NCBI GenBank assembly: GCA_022425445.1
Contig: JAKMFM010000214.1
Coordinates: forward strand, 1-26,721
DNA from: Planktomarina sp.
GTDB lineage: Bacteria; Pseudomonadota; Alphaproteobacteria; Rhodobacterales; Rhodobacteraceae
Direction: 5' to 3'
DNA: 26,721 bases
Part shown: positions 7,303 to 15,158 of the stretch, in pieces
Numbering within the stretch: position 1 is the first letter of the stretch
Layout: each line of letters opens with the position of its first letter
Translations under genes and position numbers: made by a program
The notes under the pieces: generated by a model
What the model saw: only the letters and a program-made list of their open reading frames with translations
Database searches by the model: none
What the model was told of the DNA's origin: nothing

Positions 7303-8058
7303 CTATACGGCGTAATTGCAGCCCTCTTCGTCTAAGATCGCCTTGAGTTCGGCCAGGTGCCGGGCGTCTTGCTCGGGATAGGTTTCCAGCTCCTGTGCAG
7401 TTTTTTCCGCTACATCGGCATCCAGAATGCGCAGCGGCTGGCCGGTTTGCAGTGCCAGGAGATAAGTTTGACAGGCCCGCTCAAAATAGAACATGCGGTT
7501 GAATGTTTCTGCGACCGTCTCGCCGATAATCAAAATGCCATGGTTGCCCATGATCATGACCTTCTTTTTCGGATCTTCAAACAGGCTGGCACAACGTGCG
7601 CCTTCCTCTTCGAAGGCCAAGCCACCGTAATTGTTGTCGATGACATAGCGGTTGTAGAACATGCAGGCATTTTGATCCACAGGCGGCAGGGAGCTGTCTG
7701 CGAGAGAGGCCAAGGCTGTGGCATAGGGAGAATGCACATGCATGGCGCAGCGTGCGTGTTTGCAGTGACGATGTAACCCACCATGCAAGCCCCAAGCAGT
7801 GGGATCTGGCGCATCGGGTCCCTCCATACTGGCCGGGTCATTGGCATCTACAACGATGAGATCGGAGGCTTTGATACGAGAGAAATGCATCTGATTGGGG
7901 TTCATCAAGAATTTGGTCCCCTCAGGATTAATGGCCAAGCTAAAGTGATTGGCCACCGCTTCATGCATGTTTAATCGCACCGTCCAGCGAAAGGCGGCGG
8001 CGAGATCGACGCGTTCTTGCCAATTGTTCATATTGGGGCGCAGATTGGAGGCTGCCAT
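7303..8058 (-). CDS. Class II aldolase/adducin family protein
   Basis: This 251-residue protein belongs to the zinc-dependent class II aldolase/adducin fold (fuculose-, ribulose-phosphate-aldolase type). Visible features are NPEGTKFLMNPNQMHFSRI near residues 45-65 (substrate loop), the metal-ligand segment CAMHVHSPYATALASL (two His), and the distal His in GNHGILIIGETVAETFNRM. The substrate is unknown; many marine relatives are simply called class II aldolase and some act as decarboxylases or epimerases. The ATG at 8058 has an AAAGGA site upstream; Met10 is an alternative. It is convergent with the regulator and follows the ArsC gene by 62 bp, so a link to the acyl-CoA module is not shown. Confidence 0.88.
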   Translation of the reverse strand: MAASNLRPNMNNWQERVDLAAAFRWTVRLNMHEAVANHFSLAINPEGTKFLMNPNQMHFSRIKASDLIVVDANDPASMEGPDAPDPTAWGLHGGLHRHCKHARCAMHVHSPYATALASLADSSLPPVDQNACMFYNRYVIDNNYGGLAFEEEGARCASLFEDPKKKVMIMGNHGILIIGETVAETFNRMFYFERACQTYLLALQTGQPLRILDADVAEKTAQELETYPEQDARHLAELKAILDEEGCNYAV

Positions 8059-8120
8059 GAGAGTGTCCTTTCCCGTTGCGGCTCGAAAACCGGCTTTTTG
8101 TTGAGATAACCCGCCTCAGT

Positions 8121-8549
8121 TTATGCGCCAGGTACCACCGCGCCCTCGGCGGTGATGAGCGGGCTGCCATCTTCTTTGGCATAGGGGGCGGCGGGCCATT
8201 GCGGTAAGATTTCGAGCACTTGCCCCGATGGGCGGCAGAGGCGCACGTGCCCCTTGCAGGCGACAAAGGGGCGATTCACCAAGATGGGATGCGCAACCAT
8301 GGCGTCGAGCAAGTGCTCCTCGGTGACATCTCCGCCCATCAACCCCAGCTCCGCGGCCGGAGATTTTGTCGTGCGCAAGGCGTCCTGGGCGCTGAGATCT
8401 GCGGTTGCGAAGAGGCTTTGAAGTTGTGGTTTCGTCCAGCCTGTCTCTAAATATTCAACCACAGTTGGGCTGAATCCAGCATCTTTAATAATCTGCACCA
8501 CATTACGAGAGGTGCCGCAATCGGGGTTGTGGAAAATAACAATCTTCAT
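8121..8549 (-). CDS. arsC: Arsenate reductase, ArsC family (glutaredoxin-dependent type)
   Basis: This 142-residue thioredoxin-fold protein has the ArsC signature NPDCGTSRN with the catalytic Cys11 (E. coli ArsC Cys12) and the arginines of the anion pocket in LRTTKSP, VNRPFV and VRLCRP. The enzyme reduces arsenate to arsenite with glutathione and glutaredoxin in the cytosol. The length matches the plasmid R773-type enzyme (about 140). No arsR, arsB/acr3 or arsH is seen nearby, so it may be a housekeeping copy; relatives of the Spx/YffB type have other roles but lack this full motif set. An AAGGG stretch precedes the ATG. Confidence 0.9.
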   Translation of the reverse strand: MKIVIFHNPDCGTSRNVVQIIKDAGFSPTVVEYLETGWTKPQLQSLFATADLSAQDALRTTKSPAAELGLMGGDVTEEHLLDAMVAHPILVNRPFVACKGHVRLCRPSGQVLEILPQWPAAPYAKEDGSPLITAEGAVVPGA

Positions 8550-8558
8550 ACGAAGCCC

Positions 8559-8583
8559 TTTACCTTGAGGTATTTTACCTTGA
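8559..8583. repeat. Direct repeat TTTACCTTGA (two copies, 15-bp period) between arsC and ade
   Basis: The 10-mer occurs at 8559-8568 and 8574-8583 in the 86-bp divergent gap. It could be a regulator site for either gene, but the first copy abuts the arsC ribosome-site region, so a chance origin is possible. A separate perfect 5-bp hairpin (GGACT 8598-8602, AGTCC 8608-8612) lies in the ade leader. Confidence 0.4.
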
Positions 8584-8635
8584 AAAAAAACGTATAGGGA
8601 CTTGCGCAGTCCGTCTAGATCGGAAAATCTACCTT

Positions 8636-10447
8636 ATGGACAATGCAATAAGGGCTTGGTCTGATTGTGCTGCCGATCTGGTGGCTGTGGCTGCCGGGCG
8701 CCAGCCAGCAGATCTTGTGATTTTAGGCGGCCAATTGGCCAATGTGCACACACGCGAAATCTTGCGATGGGATGTTGCCGTTGTGGCGGGACGTTTTGCC
8801 TATGTTGGCCCGGATGCCAGCCATTGCATCGGGCCCGAAACAGAGGTGTTGCGCTGGAGTGGCTATCTGATCCCCGGCCTTTGTGATGGGCATATGCATG
8901 TGGAAAGTGGCATGCTGACCCCAGCGGAATTTGCCCGTGCAGTCATCCCTCATGGCACCACCACGATGTTCACTGATCCTCATGAGATTGCCAACGTTAT
9001 GGGGTTGGCTGGGGTGAAGTTGATGCATGACGAGGGGTTGATGCAGCCCGTGAATATTTTCACTCAAATGCCAAGCTGCGCCCCATCGGCACCGGGTCTA
9101 GAGACCACCGGCTACGAGATTAGCGCTGAGGATGTGGCTGAGGCCATGCAGTGGCCAGGGATCATCGGGCTGGGGGAGATGATGAATTTCCCAGGTGTTG
9201 TGAATGGTGATCCGAAGATGTTGGCCGAGATGGCGGCCACAGCCCGCGCGGGCAAGACCATTGGCGGCCATTACGCCAGCTCTGATCTTGGTCCGGCGTT
9301 TCATGCCTATGCCGCAGGGGGCCCGGCTGATGATCATGAGGGCACCTGCGAGGCCGGCGCTGTCATGCGGGTGCGCCAAGGAATGCGGTCGATGATGCGC
9401 CTGGGCAGTGCGTGGTATGATGTCGAAACGCAAATTACCGCGATCACTGAGAAAGGGCTGGATCCTCGAAACTTCATTTTATGCACCGATGATTGCCACT
9501 CTGGAACGCTAGTGCAGGACGGCCATATGAACCGGGTGGTGCGTCATGCCATTGCGTGCGGCTGTGAGCCTTTGGTTGCGCTGCAAATGGCCACGATCAA
9601 CCCGGCAACTCATTTTGGTCTTGAGCGAGAATTGGGCAGTATCGCGCCAGGCCGCCGGGCGGATGTGATCTTCACCTCTAATTTACGAGAACTGCCGATT
9701 GAACGGGTGATTGCGCGGGGCAAAACCGTGGCGCTGGTGGGGCAGATCACGGCTGAGTGCCCGCATATCAACTGGCCGGCTGAGGCGCGCAATACGGTAC
9801 ATATGGGCGCAAAAAAATCTGCAGCTGAGTTCGTCATTTCTGCGCCGAATGATGGCGTCGAGGCGGTTAAGGTGCGTGTGATTGGCGTGGTGGAAAACCA
9901 AGCGCCGACACAGGCGCTGGAGGCCGAGCTACCGGTACGCGGGGGGCGCATTTGTGGGCAGGGTGATATTTGCCAAATTGCCTTGGTTGAACGACATCGG
10001 GCGCGAGGCAGTGTGACCAATGGCTTCGTGTCGGGTTTTGGTTATCAGGGCGAGATGGCCATCGCTTCGACCGTGGCCCATGACAGCCATCATATGATTG
10101 TGGTGGGCACTTGCGCCGAGCATATGGCTCTGGCAGCCAATCGCTTGGCGGAAGTGGGGGGCGGTGTAAGCGTTTGGAAAGACCGGCGGGAGCTGGCATT
10201 TGTGGAATTGCCCATCGCTGGCCTCATGTCCGATGCGCCGGCTGAAGAGGTTGCGGCAAAGGCCGCGGCCATGGTGCAGGCCATGACCGATTGTGGCTGC
10301 CATTTGAACAATGCCTATATGCAGCATTCCCTTTTGGCGCTTGTGGTGATTCCGGAGCTGCGAATTTCAGATCTTGGGCTGGTCGATGTGCGCAAATTTG
10401 AGCTTGTGCCGGTGCTGCGAAAGGAGGGGCAAGATGCTGACGCCTGA
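8636..10447 (+). CDS. ade: Adenine deaminase
   Basis: This 603-residue amidohydrolase-fold enzyme converts adenine to hypoxanthine and ammonia (purine salvage). Motifs in order are GQLANVHTREI (N-terminal beta-sandwich), the metal-binding GHMHVESGM (His86, His88), TMFTDPHEIANVMG, GLGEMMNFPGVVNGD, GGHYASSDLG and CTDDCHSG. A C-terminal adenine-deaminase domain has HDSHHMIVVG and ends ELRISDLGLVDVRKFELVPV. Length is close to E. coli Ade (588). The ATG at 8636 has only a weak GGA upstream. The end overlaps the start of the AMP nucleosidase gene by 14 bases, so the two are co-translated and probably act in sequence. Confidence 0.96.
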   Translation: MDNAIRAWSDCAADLVAVAAGRQPADLVILGGQLANVHTREILRWDVAVVAGRFAYVGPDASHCIGPETEVLRWSGYLIPGLCDGHMHVESGMLTPAEFARAVIPHGTTTMFTDPHEIANVMGLAGVKLMHDEGLMQPVNIFTQMPSCAPSAPGLETTGYEISAEDVAEAMQWPGIIGLGEMMNFPGVVNGDPKMLAEMAATARAGKTIGGHYASSDLGPAFHAYAAGGPADDHEGTCEAGAVMRVRQGMRSMMRLGSAWYDVETQITAITEKGLDPRNFILCTDDCHSGTLVQDGHMNRVVRHAIACGCEPLVALQMATINPATHFGLERELGSIAPGRRADVIFTSNLRELPIERVIARGKTVALVGQITAECPHINWPAEARNTVHMGAKKSAAEFVISAPNDGVEAVKVRVIGVVENQAPTQALEAELPVRGGRICGQGDICQIALVERHRARGSVTNGFVSGFGYQGEMAIASTVAHDSHHMIVVGTCAEHMALAANRLAEVGGGVSVWKDRRELAFVELPIAGLMSDAPAEEVAAKAAAMVQAMTDCGCHLNNAYMQHSLLALVVIPELRISDLGLVDVRKFELVPVLRKEGQDADA

Positions 10448-11909
10448 TCCTGTTTTCACCCTCCCCGATGACGCGGCCCCGCAGAGTTTTTCGCAGGCGG
10501 CTGAGGCCGTTACCCATTTGATCGCGCTTTACGAACGGGCGTCTGGGTTCTTATGCGAAAAATTTATTTCGGCTTTGGAATCAGGGGACAGCAGCACCCG
10601 CTATAGGGCTTTTTACCCGGAGGTGCGCATTACAACCTCGAGCTATGCCTCGGTGGATAGTCGCCTGTCCTATGGTCATGTTTATGGGCCGGGCGTCTTT
10701 TCGACCACCATCACCCAACCGAGGTTGTTCCGAAACTATCTTGAGCAACAGTTGGGGCTGTTGATTGCAAATCATGGCTGCGTGGTGCAGGTCGGTTATT
10801 CGACCACGCCAATCCCGGTCCATTTTGCTGTGGCGCATGATCCAAGCCTCGTGGTTCCGGCGGATGCCGCTGGTTTTGTGTTGCGTGATGTTTTCGACGT
10901 GCCTGATTTGGCCACGACCAATGATAATATCGTAAATGGCACCGATGTTGCTCAGCCCGATGGAAGTCAGCCCTTGGCCCTGTTTGATGCGCAGCGGGTG
11001 GATTATTCCTTGGCCCGTTTGAGCCATTACACAGCGACGGATCCGAAATATTTCCAGAACCATGTTTTATTTACCAACTACCAATTCTATGTGGAAGAAT
11101 TTGAAGCTTTCGCCCGTGAGCAAATGGCAGATCCAAACAGCGGTTATGTGACCTTTGTTGGCCCAGACAATCACTCTATCACCGCCGCGGATGCTGCTCT
11201 TCAAGCGCCGCAAAAAATGCCGCAAATGCCGACCTATCACCTGACCCGCGCAGACGGCAGTGGTATCACACTGGTCAATATCGGCGTTGGTCCTTCGAAT
11301 GCCAAAACCGCCACCGATCATATCGCTGTGTTGCGTCCGCATGCCTGGATTATGGTGGGGCATTGCGCGGGTCTGCGAAACTCACAGAGCCTTGGCGACT
11401 TCGTACTGGCCCATGCGTATTTGCGGGAAGATCATGTGTTGGATGATGACTTGCCGGTTTGGGTGCCGATCCCTGCTTTGGCTGAAATACAAACCAGCCT
11501 GGAGCAGGCTGTGGCTGAAATCACAGCCCTACGAGGGTATGATCTGAAGCAGATAATGCGCACGGGAACGGTGGCGACTATCGATAATCGCAATTGGGAG
11601 CTGCGCGATCAATCAGGCCCGGTGCATCGGCTCAGTCAATCGCGCGCCATTGCGCTTGATATGGAAAGTGCGACGATTGCGGCCAACGGGTATCGCTTTC
11701 GCGTGCCCTATGGCACCTTGCTATGCGTCAGTGATAAGCCGTTGCATGGGGAGTTAAAATTGCCCGGTATGGCCACAAGCTTTTACAAGACTCAGGTGTC
11801 TCGTCACCTGCGCATCGGTATTCGCGCAATGGAGCTTTTGCGAGAAATGCCGCTCGAAAGAATACATTCGCGCAAACTAAGGAGTTTTGAAGAGACAGCA
11901 TTTCTATAA
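10434..11909 (+). CDS. amn: AMP nucleosidase
   Basis: AMP nucleosidase hydrolyses AMP to adenine and ribose 5-phosphate in the cytosol. The ATG at 10434 is chosen because a strong AAGGAGGGG site lies just before it; the frame is open further upstream (10374) inside ade. The 491-residue length is close to E. coli Amn (484). The N-terminal Amn domain (about 1-170) has YPEVRITTSSYASVDSR and YGHVYGPGVFSTT. The C-terminal nucleoside-phosphorylase-like domain (about 260-470) has VNIGVGPSNAKTATDHIAVLRP, MVGHCAGLRNSQSLGDFVLAHAY and the purine/ribose-site IALDMESATIAANGYRFRVPYG. It overlaps ade, whose product would deaminate the adenine made here. Confidence 0.95.
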   Translation: MLTPDPVFTLPDDAAPQSFSQAAEAVTHLIALYERASGFLCEKFISALESGDSSTRYRAFYPEVRITTSSYASVDSRLSYGHVYGPGVFSTTITQPRLFRNYLEQQLGLLIANHGCVVQVGYSTTPIPVHFAVAHDPSLVVPADAAGFVLRDVFDVPDLATTNDNIVNGTDVAQPDGSQPLALFDAQRVDYSLARLSHYTATDPKYFQNHVLFTNYQFYVEEFEAFAREQMADPNSGYVTFVGPDNHSITAADAALQAPQKMPQMPTYHLTRADGSGITLVNIGVGPSNAKTATDHIAVLRPHAWIMVGHCAGLRNSQSLGDFVLAHAYLREDHVLDDDLPVWVPIPALAEIQTSLEQAVAEITALRGYDLKQIMRTGTVATIDNRNWELRDQSGPVHRLSQSRAIALDMESATIAANGYRFRVPYGTLLCVSDKPLHGELKLPGMATSFYKTQVSRHLRIGIRAMELLREMPLERIHSRKLRSFEETAFL

Positions 11910-11913
11910 ATAT

Positions 11914-11934
11914 GAGACTTTGGGTCTTTTTTTT
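11914..11934 (+). terminator. Rho-independent terminator after amn
   Basis: A short stem (AGAC 11915-11918, GTCT 11924-11927, with an outer G-T pair) is followed by eight T. It begins 5 bases after the amn stop. The stem is weak but the T-tract is good. Confidence 0.6.
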
Positions 11935-12030
11935 CAATTTATACGATACAATTTGTTGTGTCTCGCTACAATATGCAGTTAACTGGTGGAAATTGGTGCC
12001 CAAGGTGTTGGGCTTGTTAGGAGAAAATAT

Positions 12031-12318
12031 ATGTCGAAACCTATGACGAAAACACAATTGGTCGCCGCGTTGGCAGAGAAAATGGATACGGATAAAAAAT
12101 CCGCAGCAGCCTCATTGGACGCGATCTGTGAGTTGATTACCAGCGAAGTTTCCGGCGGCGGTGCTGTGACTTTGCCGGGTGTTGGAAAAATCTATTGCCG
12201 TGAGCGTCCAGAGCGGATGGTGCGCAACCCAGCCACGGGTGAAAGCTTCAAGAAAGATGCGGATAAAGTGGTGAAAATGACCATCGCAAAAGCGCTGAAA
12301 GACAGCGTAAACGGTTAA
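12031..12318 (+). CDS. HU-family DNA-binding protein
   Basis: This 95-residue protein has the HU/IHF fold: two N-terminal helices (MTKTQLVAALAEKM, then AAASLDAICELITSEV), a beta arm with LPGVGKIYCRERPERMVRNPATGESF, and a C-terminal helix. The NPATGE sequence at the tip of the arm is the DNA-intercalating proline region of the family. It bends and compacts DNA non-specifically. The ATG at 12031 follows an AGGAGAAAAT ribosome site; an upstream in-frame ATG at 11986 has none. It is monocistronic, between two terminators. The spacing-rich, alanine- and glycine-containing sequence suggests a divergent HU and not IhfA/IhfB. Confidence 0.93.
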   Translation: MSKPMTKTQLVAALAEKMDTDKKSAAASLDAICELITSEVSGGGAVTLPGVGKIYCRERPERMVRNPATGESFKKDADKVVKMTIAKALKDSVNG

Positions 12319-12336
12319 AAAACCACATGTTTGATG

Positions 12337-12369
12337 AAAGCCCGCGCCGGATCCTCGGTGCGGGCTTTT
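12337..12369 (+). terminator. Rho-independent terminator after the HU-family gene
   Basis: AAAGCCCGCGCC (12337-12348) pairs with GGTGCGGGCTTT (12357-12368) over 12 bp with one G-T wobble and an 8-base loop, ending in a TTTT run. It sits 19 bases after the stop. Confidence 0.88.
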
Positions 12370-12462
12370 GCATGTGCATCTGATCTGGTTGGCGCAGAAT
12401 GGTCTTGCCCAGGGTGCAGTACTGCGCCAAGCTCCTTGAGGTCAGTTAAGGAAACATACCCC

Positions 12463-13332
12463 ATGGACATACGAGCTATTCTGGCTGGCTTGGCATTCGC
12501 GCTGATCTGGTCCTCTGCATTCACCTCAGCGCGGATCATTGTGGCAGATGCGCCGCCGATCCTGTCTCTTTCCCTAAGATTTTTGATTTCAGGATTGATT
12601 GGCATCGCCCTTGCGCGGTTTTTGGGGCAAACATGGCGCCTCACACCTGGGCAATGGCGCGCCACCGTTGTTTTTGGGCTTTGCCAAAATGCTCTGTATT
12701 TGGGATTAAATTTCGTAGCAATGCAGACGGTGGAAGCCTCATTGGCCTCGATCATTGCGTCTACGATGCCTTTGGCGGTAGGCTTGGCCGGCTGGGTGAT
12801 CTTTCGCGAGCGCCTTTCTGCGCTGGGTGTCTTGGGGCTTTGCGCTGGCGCGGGCGGGGTTGCGCTCATCATGGGCGCGCGGATGCAGGCGGGAGCTGAT
12901 TTTTATGGCATTGCTCTGTGTTTCATTGCGGTGGCTTCGCTGACCGTCGCAACTTTGATGGTGCGCGGCGCATCATCGGGGGGCAACCTTTTGATGATCG
13001 TCGGTTTGCAGATGCTGGTGGGGGCGGGCTTTCTGGTCATACCGGGCCTTATGTTCGACCAATCTGAGGTCACATGGTCTGTGAAACTGGTGCTCGCCTT
13101 TTCCTATACGGTCTTGATGCCTGGTCTTGTGGCCACCTTTATTTGGTTTTGGCTGGTTCAGCGTATTGGAGCGGTAAAGGCGGCAACCTTCCACTTTTTA
13201 AATCCATTTTTTGGCGTGCTGATTGCAGCGGTGTTGTTGGGCGAGACCCTGAGCGTCTGGGATATTGTTGGGGTGGTTATTATTATGGCTGGCATTTTGT
13301 CTGTGCAAATGGCCCGGCAAACATTGCAATAA
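12463..13332 (+). CDS. EamA/DMT-superfamily transporter
   Basis: This 289-residue membrane protein has about ten hydrophobic segments in two EamA repeats, the second starting near residue 150 (FYGIALCFIAVASLTVATLMV). It starts with IRAILAGLAFALIWSSAFTSAR and has the typical ETLSVWDIVGVVIIMAGI near the end. Family members export amino acids or other small metabolites, or take up compatible solutes; the substrate cannot be inferred here. The ATG at 12463 follows TAAGGAAAC and gives a normal family length; the open frame extends further back (12331) across the HU terminator, which is unlikely to be translated. Confidence 0.9.
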   Translation: MDIRAILAGLAFALIWSSAFTSARIIVADAPPILSLSLRFLISGLIGIALARFLGQTWRLTPGQWRATVVFGLCQNALYLGLNFVAMQTVEASLASIIASTMPLAVGLAGWVIFRERLSALGVLGLCAGAGGVALIMGARMQAGADFYGIALCFIAVASLTVATLMVRGASSGGNLLMIVGLQMLVGAGFLVIPGLMFDQSEVTWSVKLVLAFSYTVLMPGLVATFIWFWLVQRIGAVKAATFHFLNPFFGVLIAAVLLGETLSVWDIVGVVIIMAGILSVQMARQTLQ

Positions 13333-13387
13333 CAGCACGATAATGTGATCGCAGCGGACTTCATATACTCGTGACATAGGCGGAACG

Positions 13388-14119
13388 GTGACGCATAAAA
13401 ACTCTATGGAGATCGTTTTTGCATATCTTGCAGGCGTGCTGACCTTGATCAACCCTTGTGTTTTGCCGGTTCTGCCGATCGTTCTGGCCACGGCTTTGCA
13501 GGCCAGCAGATTGGGGCCTTTGGCCTTGGCGGCGGGGATGAGCGTGATGTTTATCGCGCTGGGCATCGGCATCTCCGCCTTTGGTCCAGCCTTGGGGATC
13601 AACGATCAGGTGGTGGCGCAGGTTGCGGCTGGGGTTATGGTGCTTTTTGGTTTTGAACTGATGTCACCTGGCTTGGGCAGGGTTTTCACCCGACTGACCA
13701 CTGGATTTGCCGCCCGAGCGGACGCGCAGCTGGATGAGGTTGATCGTGGCCGACTCTCGGGGCAATTTATCGGCGGTCTGTTGCTGGGAATGGTGTGGTC
13801 ACCCTGCATTGGTCCAACTTTGGGCGGGGCGATTGCGCTGGCCAGTGGTGGCGGCTCACTTCTTTGGGCTGGAGCAATTATGACAGGATTTGCTGTTGGC
13901 GTTTCCACAATCATCTGTGTTTTGGCTTACGGTGCGCGCAACCTGTTGCAGCGCCGCGTGCAGTGGATGCGGGCTTTGTCCCATCGTGCGCGACCGATTT
14001 TAGGGGCGGTCTTCGTTTTGGTCGGCGCAATGATTTTATTTGGTGTGCATCACCAGATTGAGGTTTGGGCCGTACAAAACCTGCCCTATTGGCTGCAAGA
14101 TTTATCTGTGAGATTTTAA
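13388..14119 (+). CDS. ccdA: CcdA-family thiol:disulfide transport membrane protein
   Basis: This membrane protein of about six segments is of the CcdA/DsbD-beta family, which carries reducing equivalents from cytosolic thioredoxin to the periplasm, for cytochrome c maturation and disulfide reduction. The two redox cysteines are each in the family context: INPCVLPVLP near the N-terminus and WSPCIGPTLG in the middle. Start choice is open: GTG at 13388 has an AGGCGGA upstream (243 aa), while the in-frame ATG at 13406 has poor spacing signals (237 aa). The next gene encodes an exported thioredoxin 23 bp downstream, a plausible partner. Confidence 0.9.
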   Translation: MTHKNSMEIVFAYLAGVLTLINPCVLPVLPIVLATALQASRLGPLALAAGMSVMFIALGIGISAFGPALGINDQVVAQVAAGVMVLFGFELMSPGLGRVFTRLTTGFAARADAQLDEVDRGRLSGQFIGGLLLGMVWSPCIGPTLGGAIALASGGGSLLWAGAIMTGFAVGVSTIICVLAYGARNLLQRRVQWMRALSHRARPILGAVFVLVGAMILFGVHHQIEVWAVQNLPYWLQDLSVRF

Positions 14120-14142
14120 AACCCTTGTGAGGAGATCGTTTC

Positions 14143-14553
14143 ATGAACCGACGTGACTTTTTAATGACGTCCAGCTGTTTTCTGGCAACCCCATCTGTGG
14201 CTCTGGCCGCCCAAGCCTATGCACCCGGGCTGGTGAAGCAATTGCTATCGGAAGGTAAGACCGTGTTTGTCGATTACACAACCGAATGGTGCACCACTTG
14301 CGCCGCCCAAAAACGAACGCTGGCTCGGCTTTTGACCGAAAACCCGGCCTATGGTCAGATGATCGAATTTGTCACGATTGACTATGATCAATTTGGCCGC
14401 GGGGAGCTGGCCAAAGAGCTTGGTATTCCACGCCGATCGACTTTGGTGGTGCTGCATGGGGATCAAGAGCTTGGTCGGATTGTGGCCGGAACTTCTAGCA
14501 AACAAATCAAAGCGCTTTTGGACACAGCCTTATCTGCAGCGATGGCCGCTTAG
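14143..14553 (+). CDS. Exported thioredoxin-fold protein (Tat signal), partner of CcdA
   Basis: This 136-residue protein starts with a twin-arginine signal (Asn-Arg-Arg-Asp-Phe-Leu, hydrophobic run to about residue 21, likely cut near ALAAQA). A thioredoxin domain follows with the active site TEWCTTCAAQ, closest in style to the DsbD C-terminal (gamma) domain. It has the expected cis-Pro region GIPRRSTLVV. It probably receives electrons from the CcdA protein and reduces periplasmic disulfides. A GAGGAG site precedes the ATG. It ends 5 bp from the convergent glycosyltransferase gene. The actual target protein is unknown. Confidence 0.87.
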   Translation: MNRRDFLMTSSCFLATPSVALAAQAYAPGLVKQLLSEGKTVFVDYTTEWCTTCAAQKRTLARLLTENPAYGQMIEFVTIDYDQFGRGELAKELGIPRRSTLVVLHGDQELGRIVAGTSSKQIKALLDTALSAAMAA

Positions 14554-14558
14554 GGTGC

Positions 14559-15158
14559 TCAGCTCTCTGTGTCGAGGTCGCTTGCCCGATCAATATCGCG
14601 CAGCATGTCGACGCGTGCGACGGTGAAATCCGCCAGGCTGATCAGGGTGTCTTGCAATGCATGGGGCGTGGACCAGCGCACCTGCTCAAACAATCCTGTG
14701 GGGCTCGGGCGGCTGCGTTTGAGACCCATCAGCCAATATCCACCGTCCGGGGCTGGGCCGAACGTCGCCTCATGCGGGCCTAGGCTGGCGAAGGCCTTCC
14801 AGACATGGCGGCGCGAAATGTCGGGGATATCGGCGCCAATGATACAAACTGGCCCAGGTGGCAGACTGTCAAATACCTGTTTCATCCGCTGGCCAAGATC
14901 TCCTGAGCCTTGCGGAATGCGTGGCAAATTTGCGGGCCAAACGCGGCTTTTTAGACCTTCATGGTCGGGCGCGACGCTTAAAATTAATTCCCAGCGCGGA
15001 TCTTGCAAGCGGCGCAGCAGACGGCGGGTTTGGTGACGAAACCACCATGCCGCTGCGGTAATCCCAATGTCACGCCCGAGCCGGGTTTTCACGCGCCCCG
15101 GCCGTGGTTCTTTGACCATGACCACCAAACGCCGTCGGTATTTAGGCGAAATAGTCAC
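14559..15158 (-). CDS. TIGR04282/DUF2064-type glycosyltransferase-like protein
   Basis: The product has the N-terminal signature VMVKEPRPGRVKTRLG (residues 13-28) and later CIIGADIPDIS and APDGGYWLMGLK, all typical of TIGR04282/DUF2064 proteins. These have a GT-A-like nucleotide-sugar transferase fold and are named after an arsenosugar cluster, though most have no proven substrate. The open frame reaches back to 15359 inside dapE, but the GTG at 15158 is preferred: it overlaps the dapE end by 17 bases, as expected in an operon, and gives 199 residues, normal for the family. No arsM or radical-SAM arsenosugar gene is nearby, so an arsenosugar role is not supported. Confidence 0.82.
   Translation of the reverse strand: MTISPKYRRRLVVMVKEPRPGRVKTRLGRDIGITAAAWWFRHQTRRLLRRLQDPRWELILSVAPDHEGLKSRVWPANLPRIPQGSGDLGQRMKQVFDSLPPGPVCIIGADIPDISRRHVWKAFASLGPHEATFGPAPDGGYWLMGLKRSRPSPTGLFEQVRWSTPHALQDTLISLADFTVARVDMLRDIDRASDLDTES

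Noticed and set aside
8121..8549. An arsenic-resistance or arsenosugar island, from arsC and the TIGR04282 gene
   Set aside because: The two genes are 6 kb apart in different transcription units, with no arsR, arsenite pump or arsM in the window.
8584..8635. A purine riboswitch before adenine deaminase
   Set aside because: The 50-base leader is too short, and holds only a 5-bp hairpin with none of the conserved junction pattern.
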